64,000 nucleotides of DNA, taken from NCBI GenBank assembly GCA_028023455.1, contig JAQFVV010000975.1:1-64000 (forward strand), written 5' to 3'. How positions within the stretch are numbered: the first letter of the stretch is position 1; each line of letters starts with the position of its first letter. A program made the translations under genes and the position numbers. Shown piece by piece: positions 23,888 to 34,962 of this stretch. The notes beneath the pieces were generated by a model. It made no database searches and had not been told where the DNA came from. It saw nothing but the letters and a program-made list of their open reading frames with translations. This DNA is from Epiperipatus broadwayi. Its lineage: Eukaryota > Onychophora > Udeonychophora > Euonychophora > Peripatidae.

Positions 23888-24115
23888 TAATCTATAATAT
23901 TAATAAGCCAATAAGCTGATACACATGCGCTTTGCAGATGTCACTATATAAATGAATACTACCACTTTTTCAAACCCAAGATAAAGTCTTTAAAAAAATA
24001 TAGAATGAATCCACCTATATTTTCGACACAACCGTATATGTATGGGCAAATCTGAAGTGTTTGAAATGAAGAGCGCATGTGTATCAGCTTATTGGCTTAT
24101 TAATATTATAGATTA
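23888..24115. mobile_element. MITE with perfect 44-bp terminal inverted repeats
   Basis: Bases 23,888-23,931 and 24,072-24,115 are exact reverse complements over 44 bp, starting TAATCTATAATATTAATAAG. Total length is 228 bp with a short non-coding centre. If the outer TA on each side is a duplicated target, the true ends start at ATCTATAA, as in Tc1/mariner-like MITEs; the data do not settle this. Perfect arms in a decayed neighbourhood suggest a younger insertion or repair between arms. Confidence 0.85.
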
Positions 24116-24189
24116 GTAATGATAATAGAAAATTATTAAATATAATAACAAAAAATAATATGATTTTCAACATTCATTGTCAGTGCAAT

Positions 24190-25917
24190 TATTGGCATTG
24201 CATTTCATTGACCAAGACTTTATAATTAGGACAATATGATGATGTTCTTGTTCATAATCAATCATCAAGTTGCTCATCAGTGAATCAAGATCAGTATTTT
24301 GATTTTATAATATTCATGGTTGAAAACAAGAATACATACAGATATGTGGAGCTGAAAAATGGTTTTTTAAAGATTATATGTTACTTTTTTTAAGAATGGA
24401 AACTTTTCTCTGTCATCTAGATTCCAGAAATCCTGTTCTAATATATGAGATTTTAGCACAATATTATTCAGAAAATCCAAAATTTCTAGCACCAGTTCTT
24501 TTATTCTTACTTGAACAATTTCTGTGATGCATCCAGCTATTTCTATTATATTTACTTGACAAATAAAAGGATTGATAAAAAGATAACCATAGACTCTATG
24601 ACAGTCAACTCCTAAAATCTCTTTTCATATTGTTCCTGATATGCTTGAAGATGTTTAACAAAGGATTACACATTTAATTTCCTATCAGCTATCATTTTCT
24701 TTATGTCTGGAAATTGCACAAAAGTCTTTATCTGTAGCTTTGGTGTCCACAAAGCTAGTTTTGGTTTAAATGAGTTTTACAGATCTTAATGATTTTAATA
24801 TATGTTTATGTTTTCCCTACAACTCCAGATTAGAAGTTTAATTTACTGTTATGTTGGTAAGAAAGCCCAAATCAAACAATGAGAAAAAATCTGTTAGTTC
24901 ATCAAACTTTTTATTTTTTGTGATTAATTTTTTATTATTTCCTCTATCAAACTTACAAAAACGTTTATCTTTATTGAGAATGAGATCAATTTCTTTACCT
25001 TCACCATCAGACAAAAGGTCATTGAAAAGCTAATACTGCAAAGGAACTGGTTAAATAGAGTTGATTAGTTTTATAACTATTTTAATCTCATATACAAAAG
25101 GCAATACTCTACCACAAAAAGCTTCTTGATGAACAATAATTGATAGGACAATAAAGTTTGGAAATGATTTATATTTCTTAAAAAGAAAATCCACTGATCT
25201 TACTAATCGGTGCATATTTCCCACAAGAGGTTATATCAGCCAGCTTGTGTAGAAGGCATATTTATTGATTTGGCACATGTTGTGAATGCATTATAAATAA
25301 CTCCCATTGAAATTACTGAATACCATCTCACCATTGAATACTTACTGACATGTTTGTTAACTTGCCAAATTGTAGTGAAAACTGCACACATTTTCAAGTG
25401 ATTCATCATATGACTTTGAATCCCCATTGAAATTACACACATTCTTCTTATATATGTTATTTGATAACTGTAAGTTTTGTAGTACTAATGTAATATCATG
25501 TCTGTCAGAAAATCTCTTAAATAAACTATCAGAACCAGTCAGAAATATGTCGTTTCACAACTCATCATCCTGGAATAGCTTTTACTTCTTTGCTACCATG
25601 TGAAAAATTTTCAAAGAATCAATGATAGCATTTGTAGATTTTTTTCACTTGCATAATAAATACCAACTGTTGGTTCGATAACTTTGATTTTAACTGAGAT
25701 ATTTTTTTCTTTCTTACTTCAGATTTCAGAGAACAATGTGTATCAAATGTGGGAAGAATTGTCTGGAGGGGATGATAATTATGATTTTTTGGTACTGAAA
25801 AGTTACTACTGCACAATAAGCAAATATATTTATCTTTAAAATTAATGAAACAATATTATTCCTCAGAGACAGTTTTTAAATATTAGATTTGTTGTTTTTT
25901 ACTTGATCTTTTCATTT
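24190..25917 (-). pseudogene. hAT transposase pseudogene (ZBED5/GTF2IRD2-like)
   Basis: The minus strand gives a near full-length hAT transposase through many stops and frameshifts. From the N-terminus: a BED zinc-finger half, KDKYICLLCSSNFSVPKNHN (about 25,800-25,850), then SEVRKKKISQLKSKLSNQQ (25,650-25,720), both highly typical of the ZBED5/GTF2IRD2 lineage. The middle shows IIVHQEAFCGRVLPF (about 25,110), the usual H-x-E-A-L motif, then LLSDGEG. Later come GKHKHILKSL and LWTPKLQIKTFVQFPDIKKM (about 24,700), and near the C-terminus the dimerisation-domain remnant FSSTYLYVFLFSTM. The expected start is an in-frame ATG near 25,916. It is non-functional; terminal inverted repeats were not identified. 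Confidence 0.87.
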
Positions 25918-26257
25918 TAGGTTAAAAATAAAAATAAATATATATTTAAACATAAAATGTTGATTTTACATTGTACATGTGTAACATAGTACAGAATTAA
26001 TGAGTGAGCAATGCAAATATGGTGCAAACTAATTTTACACATGGATATCAAGAATACATCAAAGAAAAGCATGCAACAGTTTGCACAGAGATTGCATAAT
26101 TGTAGCACCTCATAGCTTCTTGTTAGCATGGATATGGCACTGTGTCTGTTATATGCATTATAGATTATTTTTTTTATATTATGTTTTTAATTACCAATTT
26201 TTGATTTGTATTACATCACTGTTAACTTTAAAAACATTATTTCTGGATTAATCCAGT

Positions 26258-26550
26258 TAAAACAGGCAAAACTCACTATACGTATTGCCACACACAGCAA
26301 GATAGAGTAATCAATGGATGCCAGAAGGCTTATGCATAAAATCCCCATCTAGTGCCTACACATCCAATATCCCCAGACTAGTTTCTGGCTTGTAGGCACT
26401 AGATGGGGATTTTATGCATGAGCCTTCTGACATCCATTGGTTACTCTATCTTGCTGTGTGTGGCAATATGTACAGTGAGTTTTGCCTATTTTAATAACAG
26501 TTATAAGCAAGCATAAGGAATGGTGATCATGTGATGTTTATTGGATTAAT
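26258..26550. mobile_element. PLE-derived palindrome, family D copy 1
   Basis: Arms of about 105 bp (26,258-26,360 and 26,391-26,497) are inverted copies around a 30-bp centre, then a short right tail through GATCATGTGATGTTTA. Relatives lie at 34,340-34,745 and 50,796-50,965. The minus strand at the centre carries AAGCCAGAAACTAGTCTGG: GAA plus self-complementary ACTAGT then C, the 3' half of a hammerhead-like core; the CUGANGA half is lost at the inversion. Confidence 0.75.
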
Positions 26551-27524
26551 GCAATTGGTGATACTCTCCTTTTTTTCATTGTTTGCATTATTTTCAGCTT
26601 TCTTCTTTTCTTCTGACTGGATAAAATGAAATTAAAGTAACATCTTTTCTATGGTTGTCAAATAATGGTAAGCATACACACAACTGTCCAAAAGTGCATA
26701 TGTGTCTACAGCACAGGACTGGAAAACCCTGCTTTATATTGTATAGTAGCTTCACTTTATATTTTTTGTGAACTTTTATTTTTATTTTTGTGATGTCAAT
26801 ATTTGAAATTAATTCAGTCATATTTATATAAGGACAGTTTTTTAAACTCATATCTTCATTTTATATAAATTTAATACTATTTACAGAAGTTATTAATAAG
26901 TCAAATAAAAGTATTAAATTTCCAGATTTATATCATACATAAATGGTATATGTAATATAAAAACATTAACACATAAAAAGCAATATGGGTAATAATATTA
27001 CTAATTAGCACTACAATATATATATATATATATATAATAAGAAATTAACACTATAAATTTTAGGGTTTTCAGAGCTAGGGAGATTATTACTCAAATAAGG
27101 ATGATTATAATAAAAAAAAAATAAAGTTAATAGAGGAGAAATTTATAAATAATGATGACGGAATTAAATTATAGTATAAAAATGATAAAAAATGTATTGG
27201 CAATGATAATAATAATAATAAATTTAATAATTTTAATAATAAATTATTATTATATAGGTAGTCAAAAATATAAATAAAATTATAAATAGAATCAATCGAA
27301 AATTTAATACCACAATAAACTTTAAAAAAATAAATAAAAAAGTTAAACTAACATATTAAATAAAAATATATTAAAAATTATAATGAAAAATCAGATAATT
27401 CTATAAATGGGGTGTATGAAATTAAATACAAAACATCAAATTAATAATATTAAAACTAATTATGTTGAAATAACAAAAAAAAATCAATTTGTGCAAGTTT
27501 TACATCATGTAAATATGATAAAAA
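26551..27524. other. Gene-free AT-rich stretch
   Basis: No supported feature apart from a (TA)n run near 27,012-27,036. Confidence 0.45.
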
Positions 27525-27707
27525 ATGACTATTTATTTACACCCAATAGAAACAGGACATCTGCTTAAGAGGGATAGCATTAAGATGATTCTATATGCTA
27601 ATAACAGAAAAAAAAGAAAAATTAAAGAAGTTATTCTTATAAAAAGTACTAAACATACATTAAATAAAGACTTGGTTTTAATTCTAAATATAAATGTAAT
27701 TAAGTAA
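27525..27707 (+). pseudogene. PLE GIY-YIG C-terminal remnant
   Basis: A 60-codon open stretch with HPIETGHLLKRDSIKMI followed by NRKKRKIKEVILIK. This matches the end of the PLE endonuclease domain: H-x(3)-T-G-H, an I-K-I/M-I segment, then the basic R-K-x-K-E. It stands alone in very A-rich sequence and no upstream GIY-YIG core is readable. PLE-2 in this window has the equivalent ERNTGHAF and IREA. Confidence 0.65.
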
Positions 27708-28053
27708 TTTCAAATATTAAAATCACAAGAAATAAGATTATAAGTTCTAGAAATCATAAAAATATGAATCTTTATGCAATACAAAAAAAGATATTGAAAA
27801 TTCAAAAGGTGGCAGTATAATAAAAAAGTAAAAAAAGGGAAGGTATTAATATTGAAAAATTCAAAATAATATTTTACAAAAAATATTTTAAAAAAGTTTA
27901 AGATTAATAAAATATTAAAATTAAATTTAAAGGTTATATAATTAAAATTGTATACTTTAATATATATATAATAAAAATTTAATAAAGAAAAATAAAATAA
28001 ATAAAAATTTAGTAGTTAATAAAAGATTATATATTTATTAAGTCAAGTAGGTA

Positions 28054-28152
28054 ATATTTACTAAGGCTTTAACCTCAAGAATATGCATGTAAAAATGCAA
28101 TATTATGAACCTCTACAGGTCTTAACCACAAGCTTATGCCTTGGAAGGAAAG
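28054..28152 (+). repeat. Interspersed repeat B, copy 2
   Basis: Same family and orientation as 7,931-8,036. This copy reads TTTACTAAGG, AACCTCAAGAATATGCATGT and CCACAAGCTTATG and is more decayed. Confidence 0.65.
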
Positions 28153-28421
28153 ATGGTCAAGTATATTATTGTGATTATGATAATATTAATTACTGTATTA
28201 ATTACTGTGTGAAAAATAATAAAAGGATGAAGACATAATGCCTTTAACAATATTATATGATACAAATGTAGTATAAACTTTACATGTATATATTTAATAT
28301 AAATATAACAGGTTATATAAAAAAAGAGTTTAATATATAAAATGTTATAATATTTGTACTGTTTATAGTAATTAGATAAATTGCCTTTTTTACATGTTAA
28401 TGTACCTCACTTATATATTAC

Positions 28422-28462
28422 TTCTGAAGAAAACTGCTACACAGTGAAGACTGTTATACTAA
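28422..28462 (+). ncRNA. Hammerhead-like motif (degenerate, isolated)
   Basis: CTGAAGA, a stem ACTG/CAGT, then GAAGACTGTTATAC. The final GAAA has become GAAG. It may mark a worn PLE end, but nothing else of the element is visible. Confidence 0.35.
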
Positions 28463-29119
28463 TTAAGTAAATAAATAAATGAGAGCATTGTTAAAATAAT
28501 TAAAGAATGACAGTTTATTTATTTATCAGTTATAGTGAATTCACTATTTGTAATAAATATGATAGAATTTATAAACAAATGATTAACAGTAAATCTTTTC
28601 CTTTTTGATTAATAAAAGCAAGATGAGAAATAAATTATCATTATTCCATTTTTAATTTATATTCACCAAAACTAAAAATAAGCCTTAATTAAACAAATTG
28701 TTCTTTAATTGTTTACTTCAAACTGATTAGAATTAATTTTAAAATTATTGTGTATTACAAAAAAATCCACATATTAAACAAACATATTTTTTATTACATT
28801 ATAAATTTAGATTTATATCAAAATGAGAAATAAATAAAATATTTGTGTTTGATAGATTCCTTTTTTATATTTAGTCTTAATTTATATTACTTTAAAAATA
28901 TTAAGAAATATTGCTTTATCAATATTTTAATTACTCCAGATTTCACTTTAATTAATTATATATGTAAATTTTGTACATGTCCATTTCTATTTTTTCTTTT
29001 AAGCTTTAATTAAATATATATACATATATTATAGGTATGGCATGAGACCAATCAATCTTAATAAATAAATAAATAAATATATTAATTCTAATATTTTCAC
29101 AGGTAAAAGATGTCATATT

Positions 29120-29320
29120 TTTATTATTATTTGTGGGGCATTTCATATAGTGAAAAAGCTAAATGCTGATGTTTCAGTACAATATCAAGTGCCTTCCTCA
29201 GAGTGTCTCTTTCTCAAATCATAAGAGAAAGAGGATGCTCTGAGGAAGTTACTTGGTATTGTACTGAAATGTCAGCATTTAGCTTTTTCACTATATGAAA
29301 TATTCCACAAATAATAATAA
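29120..29320. mobile_element. PLE-type palindrome with a hammerhead-like motif in each arm
   Basis: Arms 29,120-29,214 and 29,225-29,320 are inverted copies with few mismatches, ending in TTTGTGG and ATAATAATA units. The plus arm (29,238-29,276) reads CTGAGGA, a stem AGT-AC/GTACT, then GAAATGTC. The minus arm (29,165-29,205) reads CTGAGGA and GAAACATC. CTGAGGA keeps the canonical C-U-G-A-N-G-A core. The best-conserved pair of arms of this type here. Confidence 0.7.
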
Positions 29321-29700
29321 TAATAATTATATATATATATTGTAACCGTTTATTCCGGCGTAAACACGTATATATGTGATATACGTTTATTACGTATTTT
29401 AAACTTAAGTTTTGCTCTTTTATTTAACAGAAATTTATAATATGAACACATACATGTGTGGTTGGTTTTGCGATGCCCTCTAATTACTCGCCCAGCATAT
29501 TTATGAGCATCAAGAATGACCTCAAGCGCCAATCTTATCTATGAATAAATAAGAATTATGCTGGGAGAGGATGAGTATCTATTTCTGATGGTTAGAGCTT
29601 GTACCTCTGGCTAGCTCACTCAGGGGTAGTAGTCACTGACCGTGGGAAAGAGGTGGAGGGAACATATAAAAATGTGCATGTAGTGCATGAATGATTCATT
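29321..29700. other. Unidentified repeat end beginning (TA)n TTGTAACC
   Basis: A (TA)n run at 29,328-29,339 leads into TTGTAACCGTTTATTCCGG, an end form shared with R3.4. Further on, GATGGTTAGAGCTTG (about 29,588) recalls a tRNA A-box region, without a matching B box. GC content is above the local average. It could be an LTR or a PLE end; I cannot decide. Confidence 0.35.
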
Positions 29701-30042
29701 TGATTTCTTACTTTTTGCTTTTTAATATTATTCTAAGAAATTAGCACTAACACACACAATTAAATTTATAATACTAATTAATATTTATTAATATAAAACA
29801 AATAATAAAACAAAACCCATAGAATCCCATAATTGGATGTTGGTTTGTGCCCAAATAATTAAATAACCCGCATGTAAATACACTTGCACAAGTTTATAAA
29901 TGCAATACACAAAAATACAGATCATAGCTTGAAGACAATTTCAATCAGGCATTGTCTATTAAGGCGTATACAGGGTATTATTTTAACATTTTCTTCATTA
30001 ACTTTAACCCTTTTACGCATTATTTAATAGGATGTGCTTTCA

Positions 30043-30310
30043 TTCAAAATAGTTATTATCACTTATGAAAATGTTTGGTTTACCTCGTTTATCTCACCCG
30101 GGTGTAGATTATTAGCTGTACGATTAAAAGATTTCTTTCTTTGGTCAATTTCCATAAGGCAATCAATGGCATCCGGTGAAGGCTGTTCTTTTCATAGTTT
30201 GAAGAAGGGCTTCGCTCCTACATTTACAGTGATGGTAGTCTCTCCGCAGGATGGATGGCATAGCCTGGCCCACTCTGCTCTTCTACCCCAGCCTGTTCAT
30301 GATTTTTCGA
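30043..30310 (-). pseudogene. Possible coding relic or exon in a GC-richer patch
   Basis: On the minus strand an acidic, coding-like frame runs KEQPSPDAIDCLMEIDQ to NEVNQTFS-stop (about 30,186 down to 30,060). It has no family I recognise. Upstream on the same strand (to about 30,310) is GC-richer sequence with stops in all frames. There is no convincing splice acceptor. It could be the end of a decayed mobile-element ORF, a retro-copied fragment or a host exon. Weak call. Confidence 0.25.
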
Positions 30311-30979
30311 TTATAAACTTTTTTCTTTTTACTAACTTTTTTTTACGATCCTGCTCATGGCAGTCACAGCTATATAAGTCCTTTCAGTTCAGCTTTCTCG
30401 ACTCTAATTAATCATGCTATTGTTCTTTCTTCTTTAATTAAACCATGTGGTTTGTGAAACAAAAATCTTTTCAATAGTTTTTTTTTCTTTGTTTCTCTTA
30501 TCTAAGCTTAGGAATTTCCAATTTACCTTGCAATCTACACTCGACCATTCATTGTCTCTTATTTTTAACATTTTATTTTATTAATTAAAATGTCTTTGTT
30601 TCAAGATAGCGATCTGTAACTTTTCGGGTCCTTTCTTTGCAATTAATTTATTTTTTTTATAATTTGTAACATTCTTCTTTTGGTTGACCATCTTGGAATA
30701 TTTCTTTTTAAATTAAAATAACTTTTATTCCTTTTTATGAAATTATTACATTTACTCACTCATGCAGCAATATAAACACGCGTATAAATAAATATCAGAG
30801 CACAAACCATATAATCCCCCATCCCTCTTATATTTCAATCTGTTTTTTATTTAATTACTTAAATATATATGTATGCGCTCGCATACAAGACCACAATGAA
30901 AAAGAAAAATAACATTTTACTTAATATTATACTTGATTAAATTAGGTACATATGCTCGCTAGTATTACCCTCTGACTTA

Positions 30980-31030
30980 GAACAGGGTTTGAACTCAGCC
31001 CTGTTATAATATATATATATATATATATTA
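30980..31030 (-). repeat. tRNA-like B box next to (TA)n
   Basis: The minus strand has GAGTTCAAACCCTG, close to a B box, just inside a (TA)n run at 31,007-31,028. No clear A box. Probably the end of a tRNA-derived repeat. Confidence 0.35.
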
Positions 31031-31065
31031 CAAATCAAAATAATATACATAAATTTATATATAAA

Positions 31066-31545
31066 TATTAGAAAATACAGTACTTAAAAGTTTATAAAAA
31101 TGTATATCTATAACCGTCACTTAGAAGCACTTTTAACTATCTTGTAGTTTTTGTCAAATAACACTTTTAAAATGTCAGCTTTCCCATAATTCCATGATGT
31201 CAACTTTCCCATAATTCTGTGATCTTAACGTTTGCTGCTTGCCTATTAATTAAATCTTGCTTGTATTTATATATTAACATTGCCTCTTTAATTTTTCTTT
31301 TATTATTATTTCTTTCAGTTAAAGAGGTGATGTTAATATATAAATACAAGAAAGATTTAATTAGTAGGCAAGCAGCAAATGTTAAGATCACAGAATTATG
31401 GGAAAGTTGATATCATGGAATTATGGGAAAGCTGACATTTTAAAAGTGTTAGTTGACAAAAACTACAAGATAGTTGAAAGTGCTTCTAAGTGACAATTAT
31501 AGATATATTTTTTTAAATAAACTTTTAAATACAGAATTTTCTAAT
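31066..31545. mobile_element. Foldback PLE derivative with two C-terminal tails
   Basis: Arms 31,066-31,300 and 31,318-31,545 are inverted copies meeting near 31,308. Each arm encodes, outward-facing, the same PLE C-terminal peptide (minus 31,200 to about 31,300; plus about 31,312-31,410) ending NVKITELWES-stop. Each is then followed by a hammerhead-like segment (minus about 31,121-31,160; plus 31,450-31,488) of the form GTTGACAAAAACTA, TAGTTGAAAGTGCTTC. A full palindromic version of the mini-PLE at 3.3-3.6 kb. Confidence 0.8.
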
Positions 31546-33257
31546 ATATCATTGAAAAATAGTCAATACTTAGACAATCCCAATATCAATAACAATCAAC
31601 AATTTCAAACTTTTTTCAAGGCAAACTTTTAACAATAAAAATGGAACTTGACATACATTAAGTTTAGTATAAAAATATACATATATTTAAATATATATAC
31701 ATATATTAAAATGGATATTTATGATCATCATTATTTTAGTAGTAAGTATGACCAAGCTATTATCTGTGATCATGTTGATGATTATACTAAGGACAATTTT
31801 GGCCTTAAATGCAAGGAAACATTTAATGTTATAAAAAGTTAATATAAAATGGAAAGTACTATATTAAATATGTACTCATCAATAAAGGATACCAATATTA
31901 TTTATGTGCAAAATCAACAATTACTGTCAATCAGATCTAAGTGTATAAATCATAATGTGATTTTTGGAAATTCTATAGATTTATTCTTCAACATGATAAT
32001 CTACATAATTCTCAGAAATTTATAATGTTCCAGTGTGTAGTATTCAGACAATGTGGATAAATAAGTTATAAAAATGAAGTTACTTAAATCAGATTATAGA
32101 CAGATAATTAAATTTAAGCATGCAATATACATTTACTGAATAAATGTAATAATAGTGATAATAAATTAAATCACTAATATATTATGACTTAGATTACATA
32201 AAAGTTAAATATGCTATTGTATTAGTTTTATAAATAATATGCAATTTAATCAATCTGACATTACCTAATAAATATAAAACAATTATTAAATTACATATAA
32301 ATGCAAAAGTAAGTCAATTAAGCAATACAATCACAATAAATGTTCATCTAATTTATGTGTATATGAATCCACATTAAAGGTAATCAGATTAGAATTTAAA
32401 AATATATAAGCAGATTTATATGTGTACCAGGTAATTTATACAAATTTAAAGATTAACTAATTAAATTATTAATAAGCCATAAAACTTTAGGAATAAGAAT
32501 ATTTTAATAAAATAAAATAATTCAATAGGTGCATTGGACTGATTACAAATATAATTGGTAGCTTAGATTTATCTATGTAATAGTTTACATATATAATCAA
32601 GATGTATGTAGTTTTTGTTTAACCATAACATTCAGTAATAAACTCAATTAATTAAGTTCAATATAACTGCCAAATAATATTACGGAAATTATTTCTTTTA
32701 AAACAAGTATTTAAGAAATTATTTTTAAATTATAATTTTAATAAAAAAATATATAAAAATTTACCAGGAATGAGTTTTTTTTTCTGATACAGTAAGTAAT
32801 TTTTTTTTCTAACTATAAATAAATGTATTAAGGTTTTTGGAAGGACTAATATTTTTCTTTTAGTTTATGTTTTCTTTTTTTGATGTTATCATTATCTACA
32901 AGATTCCATTACAAAATTAATTTAAGCAGATTAAGCATTGATAGCTTTTTTTACTTAATAAGTGAAATTAGATAAACAAAATTATTTCCCCAGCTCTATC
33001 TTTATATTGTATTTAATAGCTTTGGCATTTTTATACACTCATTTAATATTTTATTAATGATTTCACATCATATATATCACATGTTTATATCTCAAAATGT
33101 GCTTTAATAATCATAATAAGAGTTAACTTCATTTTTATTTTTTAATAGATAATTGTCACCATAATGGCTATAGCTATTTTATATATATATGTGTGTGTAA
33201 TAAATTAAGTTTGATGTCTGTATTCATTCCACAATATATGTAATATACAAAGCAATA
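31546..33257. other. Gene-free AT-rich stretch
   Basis: An open frame at 31,648-31,842 has no recognisable motif. Nothing else supported. Confidence 0.45.
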
Positions 33258-33530
33258 TATATATATATCAAAATACAGTAAAATTCACATAAATTATATT
33301 ATTTTTAGAAGTACTTTCGACTATACATCTAGTAGTCTTTATCAACTATATAACATTGAATAATCAAAACGAATTGTGGTAAATCTGAATTGAACTATGG
33401 GTATTGTGAAAGTTTGTCTCGTTTTGATTATTCAATGTTATATAGTTGATAAAGACTACAAGATGTATAGTCGAAAGTACTTCTAAAAATAATATAATTT
33501 ATGTGAATTTTATTGTACTTTGATATATAC
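33258..33530. mobile_element. PLE-type palindrome, hammerhead-like motif in both arms
   Basis: Arms 33,258-33,373 and 33,418-33,530 are inverted copies. The plus motif (33,443-33,484) reads GTTGATAAAGACTA, a TAGTC stem partner, then GAAAGTACTTC. The minus motif lies at 33,307-33,348. GAA plus self-complementary AGTACT then T fits a dimer-type stem III. TTGATAA is a decayed CTGATGA. The left end abuts a (TA)n run. Confidence 0.7.
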
Positions 33531-33535
33531 ATATA

Positions 33536-34140
33536 TAGTAAAAATCTGTCATATATCACATGACCTATATAGCTTGTATTACCAATATGTAATATATAAA
33601 GAGCCTGCTACTAGCTCTAAACAAGCTTATTTTTTTTTTTATGATAAATGCTACAAGAGAAAATACATGAAGCCTTTATCTATGATGGTCCCCATCCCCG
33701 TTTCGAGCTATGGCTCTCATCAGTGAGGAGCTAGGACATAAGATTCAAAATATTAACTCAAGCCAAGAATTTATCTAATTCTTAAATATTAAGAAAAAGA
33801 TCCAAATCTTCAGATACCTACATGTCTTCAAACTCAGCTCTTTAACCAAAGAAACTATATGAGCCTGAACTAAATTCAGAGATCCCATATATTAGTAGGC
33901 TTAGCAATTTAATATAGCCAAAGCCCTAATAGCAAAATCATAATAGTAAAAATCTGTCATATATCACATGACCTATGTAGCTTGTATTACCAATATGTAA
34001 TATATAAAGAGCCTGCTACTAGCTCTAAACAAGCTTAATGTTTTTTATTTTTATGATAAATGCTACAAGAGCATTTATCATAAAAAAAAATTATGCTTGT
34101 TTAGAGCTAGTAGCAGGCTCTTTATATATATATTATGATA
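33536..34140. mobile_element. PLE remnant with direct repeats and an inverted tail
   Basis: A roughly 120-bp segment starting TAGTAAAAATCTGTC occurs at 33,536-33,658 and again, same orientation, at 33,944-34,076, like PLE pseudo-LTRs. The second is followed by an inverted copy of its end (34,077-34,135), forming a hairpin. Between the direct repeats, the minus strand holds the best hammerhead core of the window (33,686-33,735). No ORF remains. Confidence 0.7.
33686..33735 (-). ncRNA. Hammerhead ribozyme core, canonical half
   Basis: The minus strand has CTGATGA (rc of 33,717-33,723), stem II GAGC-CATA-GCTC with no extra base, then GAAAC (rc of 33,700-33,704). That is exactly the conserved catalytic core of a hammerhead. 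Downstream, stem III and the cleavage site are not obvious (GGGGATGGGGACC follows), so a self-cleaving form would need a short stem III or dimer. Upstream GCTCCTCA would form stem I. Confidence 0.6.
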
Positions 34141-34339
34141 GAAATCTTTCATTGTTTTATTTAACATACATGAAGTTATTAAGAGTTTAGTTATAGGATT
34201 GAACTAAGTTATTTTTTTAAAAAACAAAACAAATGCTTTGTCTAATTAAGATTTTATTGTTATTAATATTTGAAATGATAAAACATCAAAGTAATAAAAA
34301 TTATAGATCTGGTCACTATTAATAAAGGTATACCCATAA

Positions 34340-34745
34340 GAAAATATATTAAAACAGGCAAAACTCTCCATACAGTAGTGCCACTCAGTGCAGTCCAGAG
34401 TAATCAATATATGCCAGAAGTCTTGTGCATAAAATCCCTATCTAGTGCCTACTCATTCAACATTCCCAGACTACTTTCTGGCTTGTAGCCTTTGTCAGTG
34501 AGGAGCCTTGGATCTGAGAGCGCTGCACCTAGATCTTAGGATCTAATGCAACCCTCCAGCAGCCATCTTTTATCTCTACATAACTACAAAACTATGAGAA
34601 TAAAATTGAAAACAGAATAATACTGTGAATCTAAACTCATTAGCTTATATAGTCATATAAGTCTGGACTCAGTGTTATTTTAATAACAGTTATGAGCAAA
34701 CATAAGAAATGGTGATCATGTGATGTTTGGTGGTTTAATACCAAT
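34340..34745. mobile_element. PLE-derived repeat, family D copy 2
   Basis: Begins TTAAAACAGGCAAAACTC and ends GATCATGTGATGTTTGGTG like the 26.3-kb copy, but has a unique interior instead of an inverted arm. The minus strand at 34,466-34,500 reads CTGACAA, stem GGCT/AGCC, then AGAAAGTAGTCTGG, a hammerhead-like core with one changed base (G8 to A). Confidence 0.7.
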
Positions 34746-34861
34746 CCTGCCTAGTAGGATAAGGAACCAAAGACACCAAAATATATGGGTACTGAACTGA
34801 GTTCAGACCTAGCCTGGTGGCACCTTGTACAGCAGATTAGGTTAGTGAGGTTCCATCAACT

Positions 34862-34863
<2 letters not shown>

Positions 34864-34940
<77 letters not shown>

Positions 34941-34962
34941 TATATATATATATATATATATG
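34864..34962. repeat. (TAA)n then (TA)n microsatellite
   Basis: About 25 TAA units (34,864-34,940) run directly into about 11 TA units. Confidence 0.97.

Noticed and set aside
29339-29700. LTR beginning TGTAACC
   Set aside because: Start and some composition fit an LTR, but no matching second LTR, primer-binding site or gag-pol remnant was found.
31648-31842. 64-residue frame with DHHYFSSKYDQ
   Set aside because: No family recognised; composition follows the local AT bias.
3311-34140. CRISPR array from repeated palindromes
   Set aside because: No regular short direct repeats with unique spacers; the repeats are inverted arms of eukaryotic mobile elements.
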